A stretch of 64,000 bases of DNA from Pseudidiomarina tainanensis (lineage in GTDB: Bacteria > Pseudomonadota > Gammaproteobacteria > Enterobacterales > Alteromonadaceae): contig NZ_PIQJ01000001.1 in assembly GCF_004214835.1 (NCBI RefSeq), forward strand, positions 682,001 to 746,000, written 5' to 3'. A program made the translations under genes and the position numbers. Below are positions 1 to 8,294 of this stretch, one piece after another. The notes beneath the pieces are model-generated. The model did no database searches, was not told the DNA's origin, and saw only the letters and a program-made list of their open reading frames with translations. How positions within the stretch are numbered: the stretch's first letter is position 1; every line of letters begins with the position of its first letter.

Positions 1-396
1 ATTCGGGTCTATTACGAAGATACAGATGCTGGCGGTATCGTTTATTATGCGAACTATCTCAAATTCCTTGAGCGTGCCCGAACAGAATGGTTACGCTCGT
101 TAGGGATTGAGCAAGATACTTGGCTGCAACATCGTATTGGTTTTGTCGTGCGACAGGTGCAACTGGATTTGCTACTGCCCGCGCGATTTAATGATGAACT
201 GACGGTCACTGTTGTGGTCGAACGCCTCGGAAAGGCGTCAGTAATTTTTGCGCAACAAGTCCTGCGAACTGACGGAACGCTGTTGTGTCAGGCGCAAATT
301 AAAGCGGCTTGTGTGAATTTAGGAGAGCCTGGTGAAGCCGTGCGAGCGGTACCAATGCCAGCGGAAATTTTTGAGGTGTTAAAACGTGCAAACTGA
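1..396 (+). CDS. ybgC: YbgC acyl-CoA thioesterase, 5'-truncated by the window edge
   Basis: Reading frame 1 is open from the first base to a TGA at 394-396. The translation begins inside the hotdog-fold signature YYEDTDAGGIVYYANYLKF, so only a few N-terminal residues are missing. The Asp of the EDTDAGG motif is the expected catalytic residue of the 4-hydroxybenzoyl-CoA thioesterase-like family. YbgC hydrolyses short acyl-CoAs and is the usual first gene of tol-pal operons. The next gene, tolQ, overlaps its 3' end by 11 bp, which supports translational coupling. An internal Met at 148 is not the real start, because the conserved motif lies upstream of it. Confidence 0.93.
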   Translation: MRVYYEDTDAGGIVYYANYLKFLERARTEWLRSLGIEQDTWLQHRIGFVVRQVQLDLLLPARFNDELTVTVVVERLGKASVIFAQQVLRTDGTLLCQAQIKAACVNLGEPGEAVRAVPMPAEIFEVLKRAN

Positions 397-1081
397 ATTG
401 TCGATAACTGCGCTGATTTTAGAAGCAAGTATTGTTGTCCAGCTCGTTATGTTGTTGCTGTTGGCGTTCTCTGTGGTCGGCTGGATGATGATATTCCAGC
501 GTGCCAAAGTCATTAAAACTGCGACACAACAGGCATTAAGTTTCGAAGATCGGTTTTGGTCGGGCGTTGACTTAGCACGGTTGTTTCAAGAAGTATCTGC
601 GCGTGCCCAAAACGCCTCTGGTATGGAAAAGATTTTTCATGCTGGCTTTAAAGAGTTTGCGCGACTTCGCAAAAATGAATCGCTTAGCCAGCAACAGATG
701 CTCGATGCATCGTATCGAGCAATGCGCGTTGTGCACTCACGCGAGCTCGACAGTTTGGAAAGCAATTTGTCGTTTTTAGCAACGATTGGTTCGATTAGCC
801 CTTATGTCGGTTTGTTTGGTACGGTATGGGGTATTATGAATGCGTTTATTGGCTTAGGTGCAGTTCAGCAAGCTACCTTAGCCATGGTGGCGCCAGGTAT
901 TGCAGAGGCTTTGATTGCGACAGCAATGGGTCTATTCGCAGCAATCCCGGCCGTTATTGCGTATAACCGATTTAGTTATCGTGTTGAAAAAGTAGATAAT
1001 CAGTACGTGAACTTTATGGATGAACTGATGGCGATTCTGCAGCGTCAGGGCTCGCAAGCGAAAGCAGGTGCGGCGGCATGA
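386..1081 (+). CDS. tolQ: TolQ inner-membrane proton channel subunit
   Basis: Protein of 231 residues of the TolQ/ExbB/MotA family, part of the proton-driven motor that energises TolA for outer-membrane constriction at division. There is an N-terminal membrane helix (about residues 12-35) and a long cytoplasmic domain. Two further helices contain the conserved segment ISPYVGLFGTVWGIMNAF and the stretch GIAEALIATAMGLFAAIPA. The start is a GTG inside the ybgC 3' end. The stop overlaps the tolR ATG (ATGA), so translation is probably coupled. Length and motifs are normal for the family. Confidence 0.97.
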   Translation: MQTELSITALILEASIVVQLVMLLLLAFSVVGWMMIFQRAKVIKTATQQALSFEDRFWSGVDLARLFQEVSARAQNASGMEKIFHAGFKEFARLRKNESLSQQQMLDASYRAMRVVHSRELDSLESNLSFLATIGSISPYVGLFGTVWGIMNAFIGLGAVQQATLAMVAPGIAEALIATAMGLFAAIPAVIAYNRFSYRVEKVDNQYVNFMDELMAILQRQGSQAKAGAAA

Positions 1082-1512
1082 TGACGGTGACACGTCGACG
1101 CCGCAAACAGGTGTCGGAAATCAACGTGGTACCCTACATTGATGTCATGTTGGTACTGCTCATTATCTTTATGGTTACAGCGCCCCTGATTACGCAAGGG
1201 GTGAAGGTTGATTTGCCGAAGGCGTCTGCGGAACCATTGGACCCTGAGAGCAAGCCGCCGATTGTTGCCTCGGTAGATAAAGATGGTAATTATTATTTAA
1301 GCACGAGCAACGATCCTAATGCGGCGATTGATGTTGTCGATTTAGCGGTTGCAGTGCAAGCCGAGTTGCAGGTGAGCCCTGGACGTCCAGTAGTGGTTAA
1401 AGGCGATGGCTCGGTGCAGTATAATCAAGTTGTGCAGCTCATGGTACTGTTGCAGAAAGCGGGTGTGCCTCAGGTTGGTTTGATGACAGATAACTCGGCA
1501 GGTGGTGAGTAG
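1078..1512 (+). CDS. tolR: TolR biopolymer transport protein
   Basis: Protein of 144 residues, ExbD/TolR family. A short basic N-terminus is followed by one membrane helix preceded by the motif NVVPYIDVMLVLLIIFMVTA. Its Asp is the proton-translocating residue in this family. The rest is periplasmic. It works with TolQ to couple proton flow to TolA movement. The start overlaps the tolQ stop by 4 bp; ATG codons at 1078 and 1081 are both possible. The stop shares one base with the tolA GTG start. Confidence 0.97.
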   Translation: MMTVTRRRRKQVSEINVVPYIDVMLVLLIIFMVTAPLITQGVKVDLPKASAEPLDPESKPPIVASVDKDGNYYLSTSNDPNAAIDVVDLAVAVQAELQVSPGRPVVVKGDGSVQYNQVVQLMVLLQKAGVPQVGLMTDNSAGGE

Positions 1513-2438
1513 TGGCAAAGAAGAGTTGGTCATGGCCTAGTGATTGGACAGTGCCTTTGGTGCTGTCATTGTTGGTGCATGTCGCTGTCGTTGGGTTGAT
1601 GATTTTTGGCATGCACTTTCAGATGCCGTTTGACAAGCCGCTACAAGTCGAGCTTTCGTCGCCAAATGCGCCGCAGCCGGATAACCAAGAAATTGTGCAA
1701 GCGGTGACGGTTGATCAGGCAGCTGTTGAGAAGCGGGTGAACGAGATTCGCGAACGCGAGCGTCAAACGGAGCTGGCTGAGCAACGCCGTCAAGCAGAGT
1801 TGGAACGTCGTGCTGAAGAAGCGCGTAAAGCGCGTGAAGCAGAGCAGCAACGCTTGCGTGAGTTGCAAAAGCAACAAGAAGCCGAGCGTCGTCGTTTAGA
1901 ACAAGAGAAGGCTGCGGCGAAGAAGGAACGTGAAGAAGCCGAAAAAGCAGCCGCCGCGGCAGCTGAGCGTCGCAAACGTGAAGAAGCCGCGGCGGCGAAA
2001 GCCGAAGCTGAGCGCAAGCGCAAAGAGGAAGAAGCTCGTAAAGCTGAAGAAGAACGTAAACGTCGTGAGCAAGAGGCGCGTGAGCGTGCTGAGCGTGAGA
2101 GACAGTTGCAAGAAGAGTTAGCGCGTGAAGCGCAGGCACGAGCGGCAGCGCGACGCCAGCAAGTCCAGAGCGAACTTGATCGCTACACGGCACTTATAAA
2201 AAATGTGGTACAGCGCAACTGGATTGTCGATGACTCGATGCGTGGCAAAGAGTGTCGTTTGAACATCACGCTGTCGCGCAGCGGCTTTGTTACCTCTGTT
2301 AGCGAGGGACAAGGCGACCGTGCTGTTTGTGAGTCAGCCCGTCGTGCCATATTGAAAATTGGTACACTGCCAGTGTCGCAAGACCCTGAAGTGTACGAAC
2401 AGATGAAAAATATTACATTCCCATTTATCGCGGATTAA
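1512..2438 (+). CDS. tolA: TolA periplasm-spanning energy transducer
   Basis: Protein of 308 residues with the three-part TolA layout. It has an N-terminal membrane anchor (about residues 13-35), a long helical Ala/Glu/Lys/Arg-rich segment (about 70-220), and a compact C-terminal domain. That domain starts near residue 225 and has two Cys residues (MRGKECRLN and RAVCESARRA) that match the TolA domain III disulfide. It links the TolQR motor to TolB/Pal. The GTG start overlaps the tolR stop by one base. The repetitive GAA/AAG/CGT codons of the helical arm create long meaningless antisense frames. Confidence 0.95.
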   Translation: MAKKSWSWPSDWTVPLVLSLLVHVAVVGLMIFGMHFQMPFDKPLQVELSSPNAPQPDNQEIVQAVTVDQAAVEKRVNEIRERERQTELAEQRRQAELERRAEEARKAREAEQQRLRELQKQQEAERRRLEQEKAAAKKEREEAEKAAAAAAERRKREEAAAAKAEAERKRKEEEARKAEEERKRREQEARERAERERQLQEELAREAQARAAARRQQVQSELDRYTALIKNVVQRNWIVDDSMRGKECRLNITLSRSGFVTSVSEGQGDRAVCESARRAILKIGTLPVSQDPEVYEQMKNITFPFIAD

Positions 2439-3806
2439 ATGAAGAAGCTTATGATGAAAAAACTGCTCATTTGTGTTGTAACCGCGGCTAGCCTGCTGTT
2501 TTCCAGCCAGCCGGCCAAAGCCTCACTTGAAATTGTCATTACCGGCGGTATTGACTCGGCACGCCCAATTGCGGTGGTACCGTTTAAGTGGTTAGGCAAT
2601 GGACCAAAGCCACAAGGTCTTACAGAAGTGGTGGCGGCTGACTTAATGCGCAGCGGTAAGTTTAATCCAATTCCGGTAAACGGCATGCCGCAGCAACCGT
2701 CAAGCTCGGCTGATATCGACTATACCGAGTGGGCTAGTTTAGGCGTTGAAGCGGTGTTGGTGGGAACCATTGCGCCGCACTCGCTAGACCGTTATACCGT
2801 CTCTTTTGAAATTGTTGATATTTTACGTGGCCAAATTACTAGCGGCACACAAGTGTTGCGTAATGGGCAATTGGTAACTTCAGAAGATCATATTTTAGAT
2901 GCACGCTCGAGCGTTATTTCTGGTGATCAGTTCCGTCAGTATTCACATCGTATCTCAGATATCTTTTACGAAACCTTAACCGGTCAGCGCGGTGCGTTTA
3001 TGACGCGTATAGCGTATGTTACAGTTAATCATCAATTAGATAAGCCATATGAGCTAGTAGTTGCCGATTACGATGGTTTTAACGAACGAGTGTTATTACG
3101 TAGCCCTGAGCCGTTGATGTCACCATCATGGTCGCCGGATGGCAACAAGTTGGCTTACGTCAGCTTTGAGAACAAAAAACCTGAGATTTTTATTCAGGAC
3201 ATCTATACTCGTAGTCGAGAGCGGATGACACAGTTTCCGGGTATTAACAGTAGCCCAGTGTTCTCGCCAGATGGCAAGAGTTTAGCAATGGTGTTATCGA
3301 AAGATGGTAACCCAGAGTTGTACGTGATGGATATTGCCACGAAGCGTGTTCGCCGAGTGACAAACCATCACGCAATAGATACTGAACCAGCTTGGTCACC
3401 AGATGGTAACTCGCTGATTTTTACGTCAGAAAGGGGTGGCAGACCACAACTTTATAGCGTAAATTTAAGTTCAGGCCAGGTTCGCCGATTAACATTTGAA
3501 GGCGAGCAAAACTTGGGCGGAACGTATTCCCCAGACGGTAAGCAAGTGATTATGGTTAACCGTACACAAGGTAACTATCATATTGCCCGTCAGGATTATC
3601 CGAATGGCACGATGCAGGTATTAACGCAAACTGCTTTGGATGAGTCGCCAAGTTTGGCACCGAATGGTAGTATGGTGATTTACAGCACCACCCATAATAA
3701 CCAGCAAGTACTGGCGCTGGTATCGGTCGATGGACGATTTAAAGCGCGTTTACCTGCGCGAGAAGGTGAAGTAAAATCACCGTCGTGGTCACCGTTTTTA
3801 CGTTAG
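2439..3806 (+). CDS. tolB: TolB periplasmic beta-propeller
   Basis: Protein of 455 residues with a signal peptide ending near SSQPAKA. An N-terminal domain precedes a six-bladed WD40-like propeller, visible as repeated SPDGN/SPDGK blade motifs (for example [14 protein letters not shown] and [14 protein letters not shown]). TolB binds Pal and the TolA C-terminus in the periplasm. The ATG follows the tolA stop directly. In-frame ATGs at 2451 and 2454 are alternative starts that would give a more usual signal peptide. Confidence 0.96.
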   Translation: MKKLMMKKLLICVVTAASLLFSSQPAKASLEIVITGGIDSARPIAVVPFKWLGNGPKPQGLTEVVAADLMRSGKFNPIPVNGMPQQPSSSADIDYTEWASLGVEAVLVGTIAPHSLDRYTVSFEIVDILRGQITSGTQVLRNGQLVTSEDHILDARSSVISGDQFRQYSHRISDIFYETLTGQRGAFMTRIAYVTVNHQLDKPYELVVADYDGFNERVLLRSPEPLMSPSWSPDGNKLAYVSFENKKPEIFIQDIYTRSRERMTQFPGINSSPVFSPDGKSLAMVLSKDGNPELYVMDIATKRVRRVTNHHAIDTEPAWSPDGNSLIFTSERGGRPQLYSVNLSSGQVRRLTFEGEQNLGGTYSPDGKQVIMVNRTQGNYHIARQDYPNGTMQVLTQTALDESPSLAPNGSMVIYSTTHNNQQVLALVSVDGRFKARLPAREGEVKSPSWSPFLR

Positions 3807-3860
3807 TACGAATGTATTAAAGCAAGTTCAATCACTTACATGAAAGAAAGGAACGCGGAC

Positions 3861-4400
3861 ATGAACGCAAACAAAGCCTTAAAAAGTCTGTTCATTGCAG
3901 TACCTATGCTGACTCTTGCAGCATGTAGCTCTAACCAAGGTGCTGAAGAAGCTGTTGACCAGCAAACGAACCAGCAAGTTGAGCAAACACAAGACCAATC
4001 AGGTGTTGATGTTGGCGCTGTTGAGCGTGAGAAAACTCCTGAAGAAATTCGTGCTGAGAAAGTAGCTGAATTGCGTCAAGAAAACATGATTTTCTTCGCA
4101 TTTGACGATTCACGCATTTCATCTGAGTATGCACAAGTACTTGCTGCACACGCAGATTTCTTAGTTCAAAACCCAAATGTTACCGTAACTATCGAAGGTC
4201 ACTGTGACGAGCGTGGTACGCCTGAGTACAACATCGCTTTGGGTGAGCGTCGTGCAAAAGCTGTTGCACAGTACTTGCAAAACTTGGGTGTGAGCTCAAG
4301 CCAAGTTACCACTGTTTCTTACGGTGAAGAGAAGCCATTAATCAATGCTTCAAACAATGACGCCTACGCGAAAAACCGCCGCGGTGTACTCGTTTACTAA
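3861..4400 (+). CDS. pal: Pal peptidoglycan-associated lipoprotein
   Basis: Protein of 179 residues. A lipoprotein signal with lipobox LTLAAC is followed by a Gln/Glu-rich linker and an OmpA-like peptidoglycan-binding domain. That domain contains TIEGHCDERGTPEYNIALGE and RRAKAV, with the residues expected for binding meso-diaminopimelate. I place the start at 3861, not at the in-frame ATG at 3840, because GAAAGGAA at 3844-3851 is correctly spaced for it and the N-terminus MNANKALKSL then resembles other Pal proteins. Codon use looks highly expressed. Confidence 0.97.
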   Translation: MNANKALKSLFIAVPMLTLAACSSNQGAEEAVDQQTNQQVEQTQDQSGVDVGAVEREKTPEEIRAEKVAELRQENMIFFAFDDSRISSEYAQVLAAHADFLVQNPNVTVTIEGHCDERGTPEYNIALGERRAKAVAQYLQNLGVSSSQVTTVSYGEEKPLINASNNDAYAKNRRGVLVY

Positions 4401-4418
4401 GTAACTCTGGTTGAGCCA

Positions 4419-5162
4419 ATGCAAAAAGTAATCTTAGTATTGGCCTTTCTGATTCCCGGTGTCCTGCATGCGCAGGCACCGGTTTCTAAGTTAGGCAGTG
4501 GGTCGTTAGAAGAACGCCTGAATCAACTCGAACGTGTTATGGACGCGCGTAATGCTGCGCAAATGGCACTGTTAGATCAAATGTCTCAATTACAAGATGA
4601 GGTTGCCGATCTTCGTGGTAAAACCGAAGAACACGCTTACCAAATCGAACAAATTCTGCAACGTCAACGCGAAATCTATCAAGAAATTGATCGCCGTTTA
4701 ACTGCGCAGCCTGCTGCACAGACACAGCAAGCGCCAGTCAATACGACCGCCGTTGATACTGCAAGCTCTGCGACGTATTCAGCTGATTTGTCGGAAAACG
4801 AAGCGTATGAACAAGCCATTCAGTTGGTTCTTCGTGATAAGCGCTACGATGCCGCAGTACCTGCCTTTGAATCATTTATTCAGAATTATCCGAATTCGAC
4901 TTACGTGCCAAATGCCCATTACTGGTTAGGTCAGTTATTGTTTGCGGAAAGCAAATATGATCAGGCCAAAGGTCATTTCTCGACAGTCGTAACGGACTTT
5001 CCTGATAGTAACAAACGTGGTGATTGTATTTTGAAGTTGGGCATTATTGCTCAGCAACAAAACAATACAACCAAAGCACGTGAATTATATAATCAGGTTA
5101 TTAGCGAATATGCGAACTCCACAGAAGCTGGTTTAGCACGCAAACGCCTCGATAATTTGTAA
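4419..5162 (+). CDS. cpoB: CpoB (YbgF) cell-division coordinator
   Basis: Protein of 247 residues with a signal peptide (cleavage near LHAQA), an N-terminal trimerising coiled coil (about residues 28-95), and a Gln/Thr-rich linker. C-terminal TPR repeats start near residue 128, with YPNSTYVPNAHYWLGQLLF and related units. CpoB coordinates peptidoglycan synthesis with Tol-Pal constriction. It is the last gene of the tol operon, 18 bp after pal. No clear intrinsic terminator follows. Confidence 0.94.
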   Translation: MQKVILVLAFLIPGVLHAQAPVSKLGSGSLEERLNQLERVMDARNAAQMALLDQMSQLQDEVADLRGKTEEHAYQIEQILQRQREIYQEIDRRLTAQPAAQTQQAPVNTTAVDTASSATYSADLSENEAYEQAIQLVLRDKRYDAAVPAFESFIQNYPNSTYVPNAHYWLGQLLFAESKYDQAKGHFSTVVTDFPDSNKRGDCILKLGIIAQQQNNTTKARELYNQVISEYANSTEAGLARKRLDNL

Positions 5163-5231
5163 AATTCCTGTAGAAATATCGGGGAAATGTTCGCAAATTG
5201 AGCAAACGCACCCGATTCCTTCAATTTACAG

Positions 5232-5261
5232 TTGCAACGAGCGGCTTTTTAAGTAAACTAT
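5232..5261 (+). promoter_or_regulatory. Candidate tRNA-Lys promoter
   Basis: TTGCAA at 5232-5237 and TAAACT at 5254-5259 (or AACTAT at 5256-5261) give a 16-18 bp spacer. A GC-rich stretch (GCCGCCG) follows the -10, the discriminator composition expected of stringently controlled stable-RNA promoters. Distance to the first tRNA is about 40 bp. Seen by eye only. Confidence 0.5.
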
Positions 5262-5301
5262 GCCGCCGTTGCCACAGATAAGTGTGTAACACAGAAGTGA
5301 T

Positions 5302-5377
5302 GGGTTGTTAGCTCAGTTGGTAGAGCAGTTGACTTTTAATCAATTGGTCGCAGGTTCGAATCCTGCACAACCCACCA
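5302..5377 (+). tRNA. tRNA-Lys (anticodon TTT), copy 1
   Basis: A 76-nt cloverleaf: acceptor stem GGGTTGT pairs with ACAACCC, the D-arm is AGCTCAGTTGGTAGAGC, and the anticodon loop CTTTTAA gives anticodon TTT. The T-arm contains GGTTCGAATCC and the 3' CCA is encoded. It is identical to the second copy 29 bp downstream. Confidence 0.98.
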
Positions 5378-5406
5378 ATCACTTCAACCCTTCAAAGTTT
5401 TAAAGT

Positions 5407-5482
5407 GGGTTGTTAGCTCAGTTGGTAGAGCAGTTGACTTTTAATCAATTGGTCGCAGGTTCGAATCCTGCACAACCCACCA
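5407..5482 (+). tRNA. tRNA-Lys (anticodon TTT), copy 2
   Basis: A 76-nt sequence identical to copy 1, with encoded CCA. The spacer between copies (29 bp) repeats part of the tRNA flank (ATCACTTCAACCC). The pair is probably cotranscribed. A T-rich stretch follows at about 5486-5494 without an obvious hairpin. Confidence 0.98.
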
Positions 5483-5491
5483 CTTTATTTT

Positions 5492-5528
5492 TTCCCTTCG
5501 TGCCCCAATTTGATTTATAATCATCAAA
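5492..5528 (+). promoter_or_regulatory. nadA promoter with overlapping inverted repeat
   Basis: A perfect -10 hexamer TATAAT at 5516-5521 lies inside the inverted repeat TTTGAT-N8-ATCAAA at 5509-5528. The -35 region (about 5493-5498) is poor. A palindrome straddling the -10 of an NAD-biosynthesis gene suggests a repressor site, but I cannot assign it to a known regulator. Confidence 0.4.
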
Positions 5529-5554
5529 CTTTTTTAATGCATTGAAGTGGTACC

Positions 5555-6601
5555 ATGAGCATTACTGCAGAAATTCAAGCACGGGTAATTGATAGTTTAG
5601 ATTATCCTTTCCCGCCAAAACCGAAAACGTTAACAAGCGCTGAAAAGGCAGAGTACACCGCACGTATTAAGCAATTATTACGTGAGAAAAATGCTGTGCT
5701 GGTTGCGCATTATTACACTGATCCTGAAATTCAAGCATTAGCTGAAGAAACCGGTGGTTGCGTTGCTGATTCGCTCGAGATGGCGCGGTTCGGTGCGAAA
5801 CATGAAGCAGATACGCTGATTGTAGCTGGGGTTAAGTTTATGGGCGAAACCGCCAAAATTTTAACGCCAAACAAACGTGTATTGATGCCAACGCTCGAGG
5901 CAACCTGTTCGTTGGACTTAGGTTGCCCAATCGATGAGTTCTCTAAGTTCTGCGATGAGCACCCGGATCGCACGGTAGTGGTGTATGCCAATACATCGGC
6001 AGCTGTTAAAGCACGTGCAGACTGGGTGGTTACTTCGAGTATTGCGCTGGAAGTGGTTGATCATTTAGATGCGAACGGTGAAAAAATCTTATGGGGCCCG
6101 GATAAGCATCTTGGCGCCTACATTGAGAAGCAAACTGGCGCTGATATGATCATGTGGCAGGGTGCTTGTATAGTTCACGACGAATTTAAAACCAAAGCGC
6201 TGGAAGACTTAAAACGGGTTTATCCAGATGCAGCTATTTTGGTGCACCCAGAGTCACCGCAATCGGTCGTTGAGATGGCTGATGCAGTTGGTTCAACGTC
6301 GCAATTGATTAAAGCCAGTCAAGAGTTACCGAATGATACGTTTATTGTGGCAACTGACCGCGGCATTTTCTATAAAATGCAGCAGTTGTCGCCGAATAAG
6401 CACTTTATTGAAGCCCCTACAGCCGGTAACGGCGCCACTTGTCGTAGCTGCGCTCATTGCCCTTGGATGGCAATGAATGGCCTTGTGGCTATCGCTGAAG
6501 CGCTCGAAAATGGCGGCGCCAAGCACGAAATTCATGTGGATGAAGCACTTGCTGAGCGGGCGTTAAAGCCGTTGAATCGCATGCTTGAGTTTAAAGGCTA
6601 A
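5555..6601 (+). CDS. nadA: NadA quinolinate synthase
   Basis: Protein of 348 residues. It condenses iminoaspartate with dihydroxyacetone phosphate to quinolinate, the first committed intermediate of de novo NAD synthesis. It is cytoplasmic and carries a [4Fe-4S] cluster. The three cluster Cys contexts are present: [22 protein letters not shown] and [17 protein letters not shown]. Other conserved segments include VAHYYTD near the N-terminus and [20 protein letters not shown]. Length is typical. It stands alone, with tRNAs upstream and a stem-loop element directly after the stop. Confidence 0.97.
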   Translation: MSITAEIQARVIDSLDYPFPPKPKTLTSAEKAEYTARIKQLLREKNAVLVAHYYTDPEIQALAEETGGCVADSLEMARFGAKHEADTLIVAGVKFMGETAKILTPNKRVLMPTLEATCSLDLGCPIDEFSKFCDEHPDRTVVVYANTSAAVKARADWVVTSSIALEVVDHLDANGEKILWGPDKHLGAYIEKQTGADMIMWQGACIVHDEFKTKALEDLKRVYPDAAILVHPESPQSVVEMADAVGSTSQLIKASQELPNDTFIVATDRGIFYKMQQLSPNKHFIEAPTAGNGATCRSCAHCPWMAMNGLVAIAEALENGGAKHEIHVDEALAERALKPLNRMLEFKG

Positions 6602-6612
6602 AAGCTAAAAGC

Positions 6613-6680
6613 TAAAAGCGTTGTTCGTTATTGGTTGTTCGTTGTTCGAAAAAGACAAAACGAATAACCAGTAACGAATC
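6613..6680. repeat. Heptad-arm inverted repeat element, GTTCGTT-type variant
   Basis: It fills the gap between the convergent nadA and epimerase stops. The left arm (about 6620-6648) reads in 7-bp units GTTCGTT, ATTGGTT, GTTCGTT, GTTCG. The loop AAAAAGACAAAA is at 6649-6660. The right arm at 6661-6678 is complementary to 6624-6641 at 16 of 18 positions. The left edge AAAAGCG and the loop are shared with the ATTAGAT-type elements elsewhere in this window, although the arm sequence differs. Confidence 0.8.
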
Positions 6681-6686
6681 AAGATG

Positions 6687-7496
6687 TTAGAGGTGTGGGT
6701 GAAGCAGGTGGTAGCCGGTGGCCCGCATTCTAGAGTTACTGAGACGCTTGCTGCCGCGAGGACCTACTTTATCCGTGCGCTTGAGCTGTTCGATTGACAC
6801 GCCGATCTTGTGGGCAATACGAGCATAGGCTTCTTCTTGCAACAATGGCTCGTTGTCGCTAACGATATATATCTCTTCACGATGCCCTGGATGCGTGAGC
6901 AAATAGGCAATAAAACCTGCGACATCATCACTATGAATGCGATTCGTCCAAGCGGGTGTAATCACTGCCGTACCGTCTCGCAACTGCTGTTGCATCCGCT
7001 CGCGGCCCGGTCCGTAGATACCTGAACAGCGTAATACTGAAACGTCAGCGGGACTCCCAAGTATCACACGCTCAGCTTGTAGGAGCATTTCACCACTATC
7101 TGAATCCGGTTCGGTTGGGCTTGCTTCATCGACCAGCTCACCATTACGTTGACCATATACACCAGTACTCGAAACATACAAAACACGTGGCGGCGTACTT
7201 AGTTGATGCAACAAATGCTGTAAGTGACGACATGGCACCACATAGCCTTGGTGATAGCCGTCGCGACTGTAATTTGACGGCGTGAGCGTGATGACAATCG
7301 CGTCAAACTCATGTTCAAGTAGCTGCCGTAGGTCGTGTTCGCTATTCGCGTCGGCGCTTACCAACTGAACGCCTTCAATCACCGGCTTGGTCGATGGATT
7401 ACGACACGCACCAACAACCGTCCAGCCGGCATTGATGAGCAATGGCGCGGTGCGCTGCGCAATATCACCGTAACCTAACAAAAGTACTTTTGGCAT
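6687..7496 (-). CDS. NAD(P)-binding epimerase/dehydratase-like protein (YeeZ-like)
   Basis: Protein of 269 residues with an N-terminal Rossmann fold (KVLLLGYGDIAQRTAPLL; the Gly-rich loop is GYGDIA) of the extended SDR/epimerase superfamily. Downstream it has VLYVSSTGVYGQRNGELVDE, with the Tyr of the active-site region, and LRCSGIYGPGR. It resembles E. coli YeeZ, whose substrate is unknown. I chose the Met at 7496 because the Gly-rich fold begins there and AGGAG lies upstream. An ATG seven codons earlier would overlap the end of the ZIP gene. It lies 2 bp downstream of the ZIP transporter, so they are probably cotranscribed. Confidence 0.8.
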   Translation of the reverse strand: MPKVLLLGYGDIAQRTAPLLINAGWTVVGACRNPSTKPVIEGVQLVSADANSEHDLRQLLEHEFDAIVITLTPSNYSRDGYHQGYVVPCRHLQHLLHQLSTPPRVLYVSSTGVYGQRNGELVDEASPTEPDSDSGEMLLQAERVILGSPADVSVLRCSGIYGPGRERMQQQLRDGTAVITPAWTNRIHSDDVAGFIAYLLTHPGHREEIYIVSDNEPLLQEEAYARIAHKIGVSIEQLKRTDKVGPRGSKRLSNSRMRATGYHLLHPHL

Positions 7497-7498
7497 GT

Positions 7499-8281
7499 TT
7501 AAACAGCTCCTAACCAAACATCCAGAAATAGCATCACGACTAAGCCAACCATCAAACCTGATGTTGCGCGGCTATGATGCCCGTGACGATGCGTTTCGGG
7601 GATGATCTCATGACTAATGACAAATAGCATGGCACCGGCGGCAAATACGAGTCCCCAGGGTAATAATAGCTCCGAAATATTTACAAATACGCCGCCGAAT
7701 AAACCACCAAGCGGCTCAATCAGTCCAGTTAAAGCGGCAACCAAAAATGCTTTCAAACGGTTGTAGCCTACGGCTACTAAACCAACGGCAACAGCCAGCC
7801 CTTCCGGTAGGTTCTGTAACCCAATACCTAGCGCAAGTGAAAAAGCGTTTTCCTGCTGTCCGCTACCATACGCAACGCCCACGGCGAGACCTTCAGGGAA
7901 GTTATGAATGGCGATAGCGAAGATAAATAGCCAAACGCCAGCAATTTTGGCGTTACTGCGGCCTTCAACTCCGCTAATAAAATGCTCATGCGGCACCAAG
8001 CGGTCAAATAACGCAATGGTCAGTGCGCCCAGCAAGATACCGACAACGGCTATGGCAGCTGGCCATGGGCCTTCGCCATAAATCTGTGTGGAAATATCGA
8101 TTGAAGGAATAATCAGCGAGAAAAAAGATGCTGCAAGCATCACGCCCGCAGCAAAACCTAGTAATGTATCGTTAAATTCTTCGGAAGGCTTTTTTCCGAT
8201 TAAAATGGGCAGCGCCCCCACAGCTGTTAAACCACCGGTAATGGTACTCGCCAGTAACGCCGTGAGGACTAGCTCCATCAT
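7499..8281 (-). CDS. ZIP-family divalent metal transporter
   Basis: Protein of 260 residues, eight predicted membrane helices, GufA/ZupT-type ZIP family. Diagnostic helix IV and V motifs are HNFPEGLAVGVAYG and GIGLQNLPEGLAVAVGL, whose His, Asn and Glu residues form the metal path. A further conserved motif is ISHEIIPETHRHGHHS, a cytoplasmic His-rich metal-binding segment. It probably imports Zn(II) or related divalent metals into the cytoplasm. The start is preceded by AAGGA. No Zur-like palindrome was seen upstream. Confidence 0.9.
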   Translation of the reverse strand: MMELVLTALLASTITGGLTAVGALPILIGKKPSEEFNDTLLGFAAGVMLAASFFSLIIPSIDISTQIYGEGPWPAAIAVVGILLGALTIALFDRLVPHEHFISGVEGRSNAKIAGVWLFIFAIAIHNFPEGLAVGVAYGSGQQENAFSLALGIGLQNLPEGLAVAVGLVAVGYNRLKAFLVAALTGLIEPLGGLFGGVFVNISELLLPWGLVFAAGAMLFVISHEIIPETHRHGHHSRATSGLMVGLVVMLFLDVWLGAV

Positions 8282-8294
8282 TTAATTCCTTATA

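Noticed and set aside
1537..2193. Long open frame of 218 codons antisense to tolA
   Set aside because: It is a by-product of the repetitive Glu/Lys/Arg/Ala codons of the TolA helical arm; several other frames in the same place are also open.
5302..5482. Tandem tRNA-Lys genes as a recombination or integration site
   Set aside because: Both copies are complete with CCA and normal flanks; tandem identical tRNA genes are ordinary.
6599..6619. GCTAAAA tandem repeat after nadA as a separate satellite
   Set aside because: It is three short units leading into the AAAAGCG edge of the stem-loop element and has no independent context.
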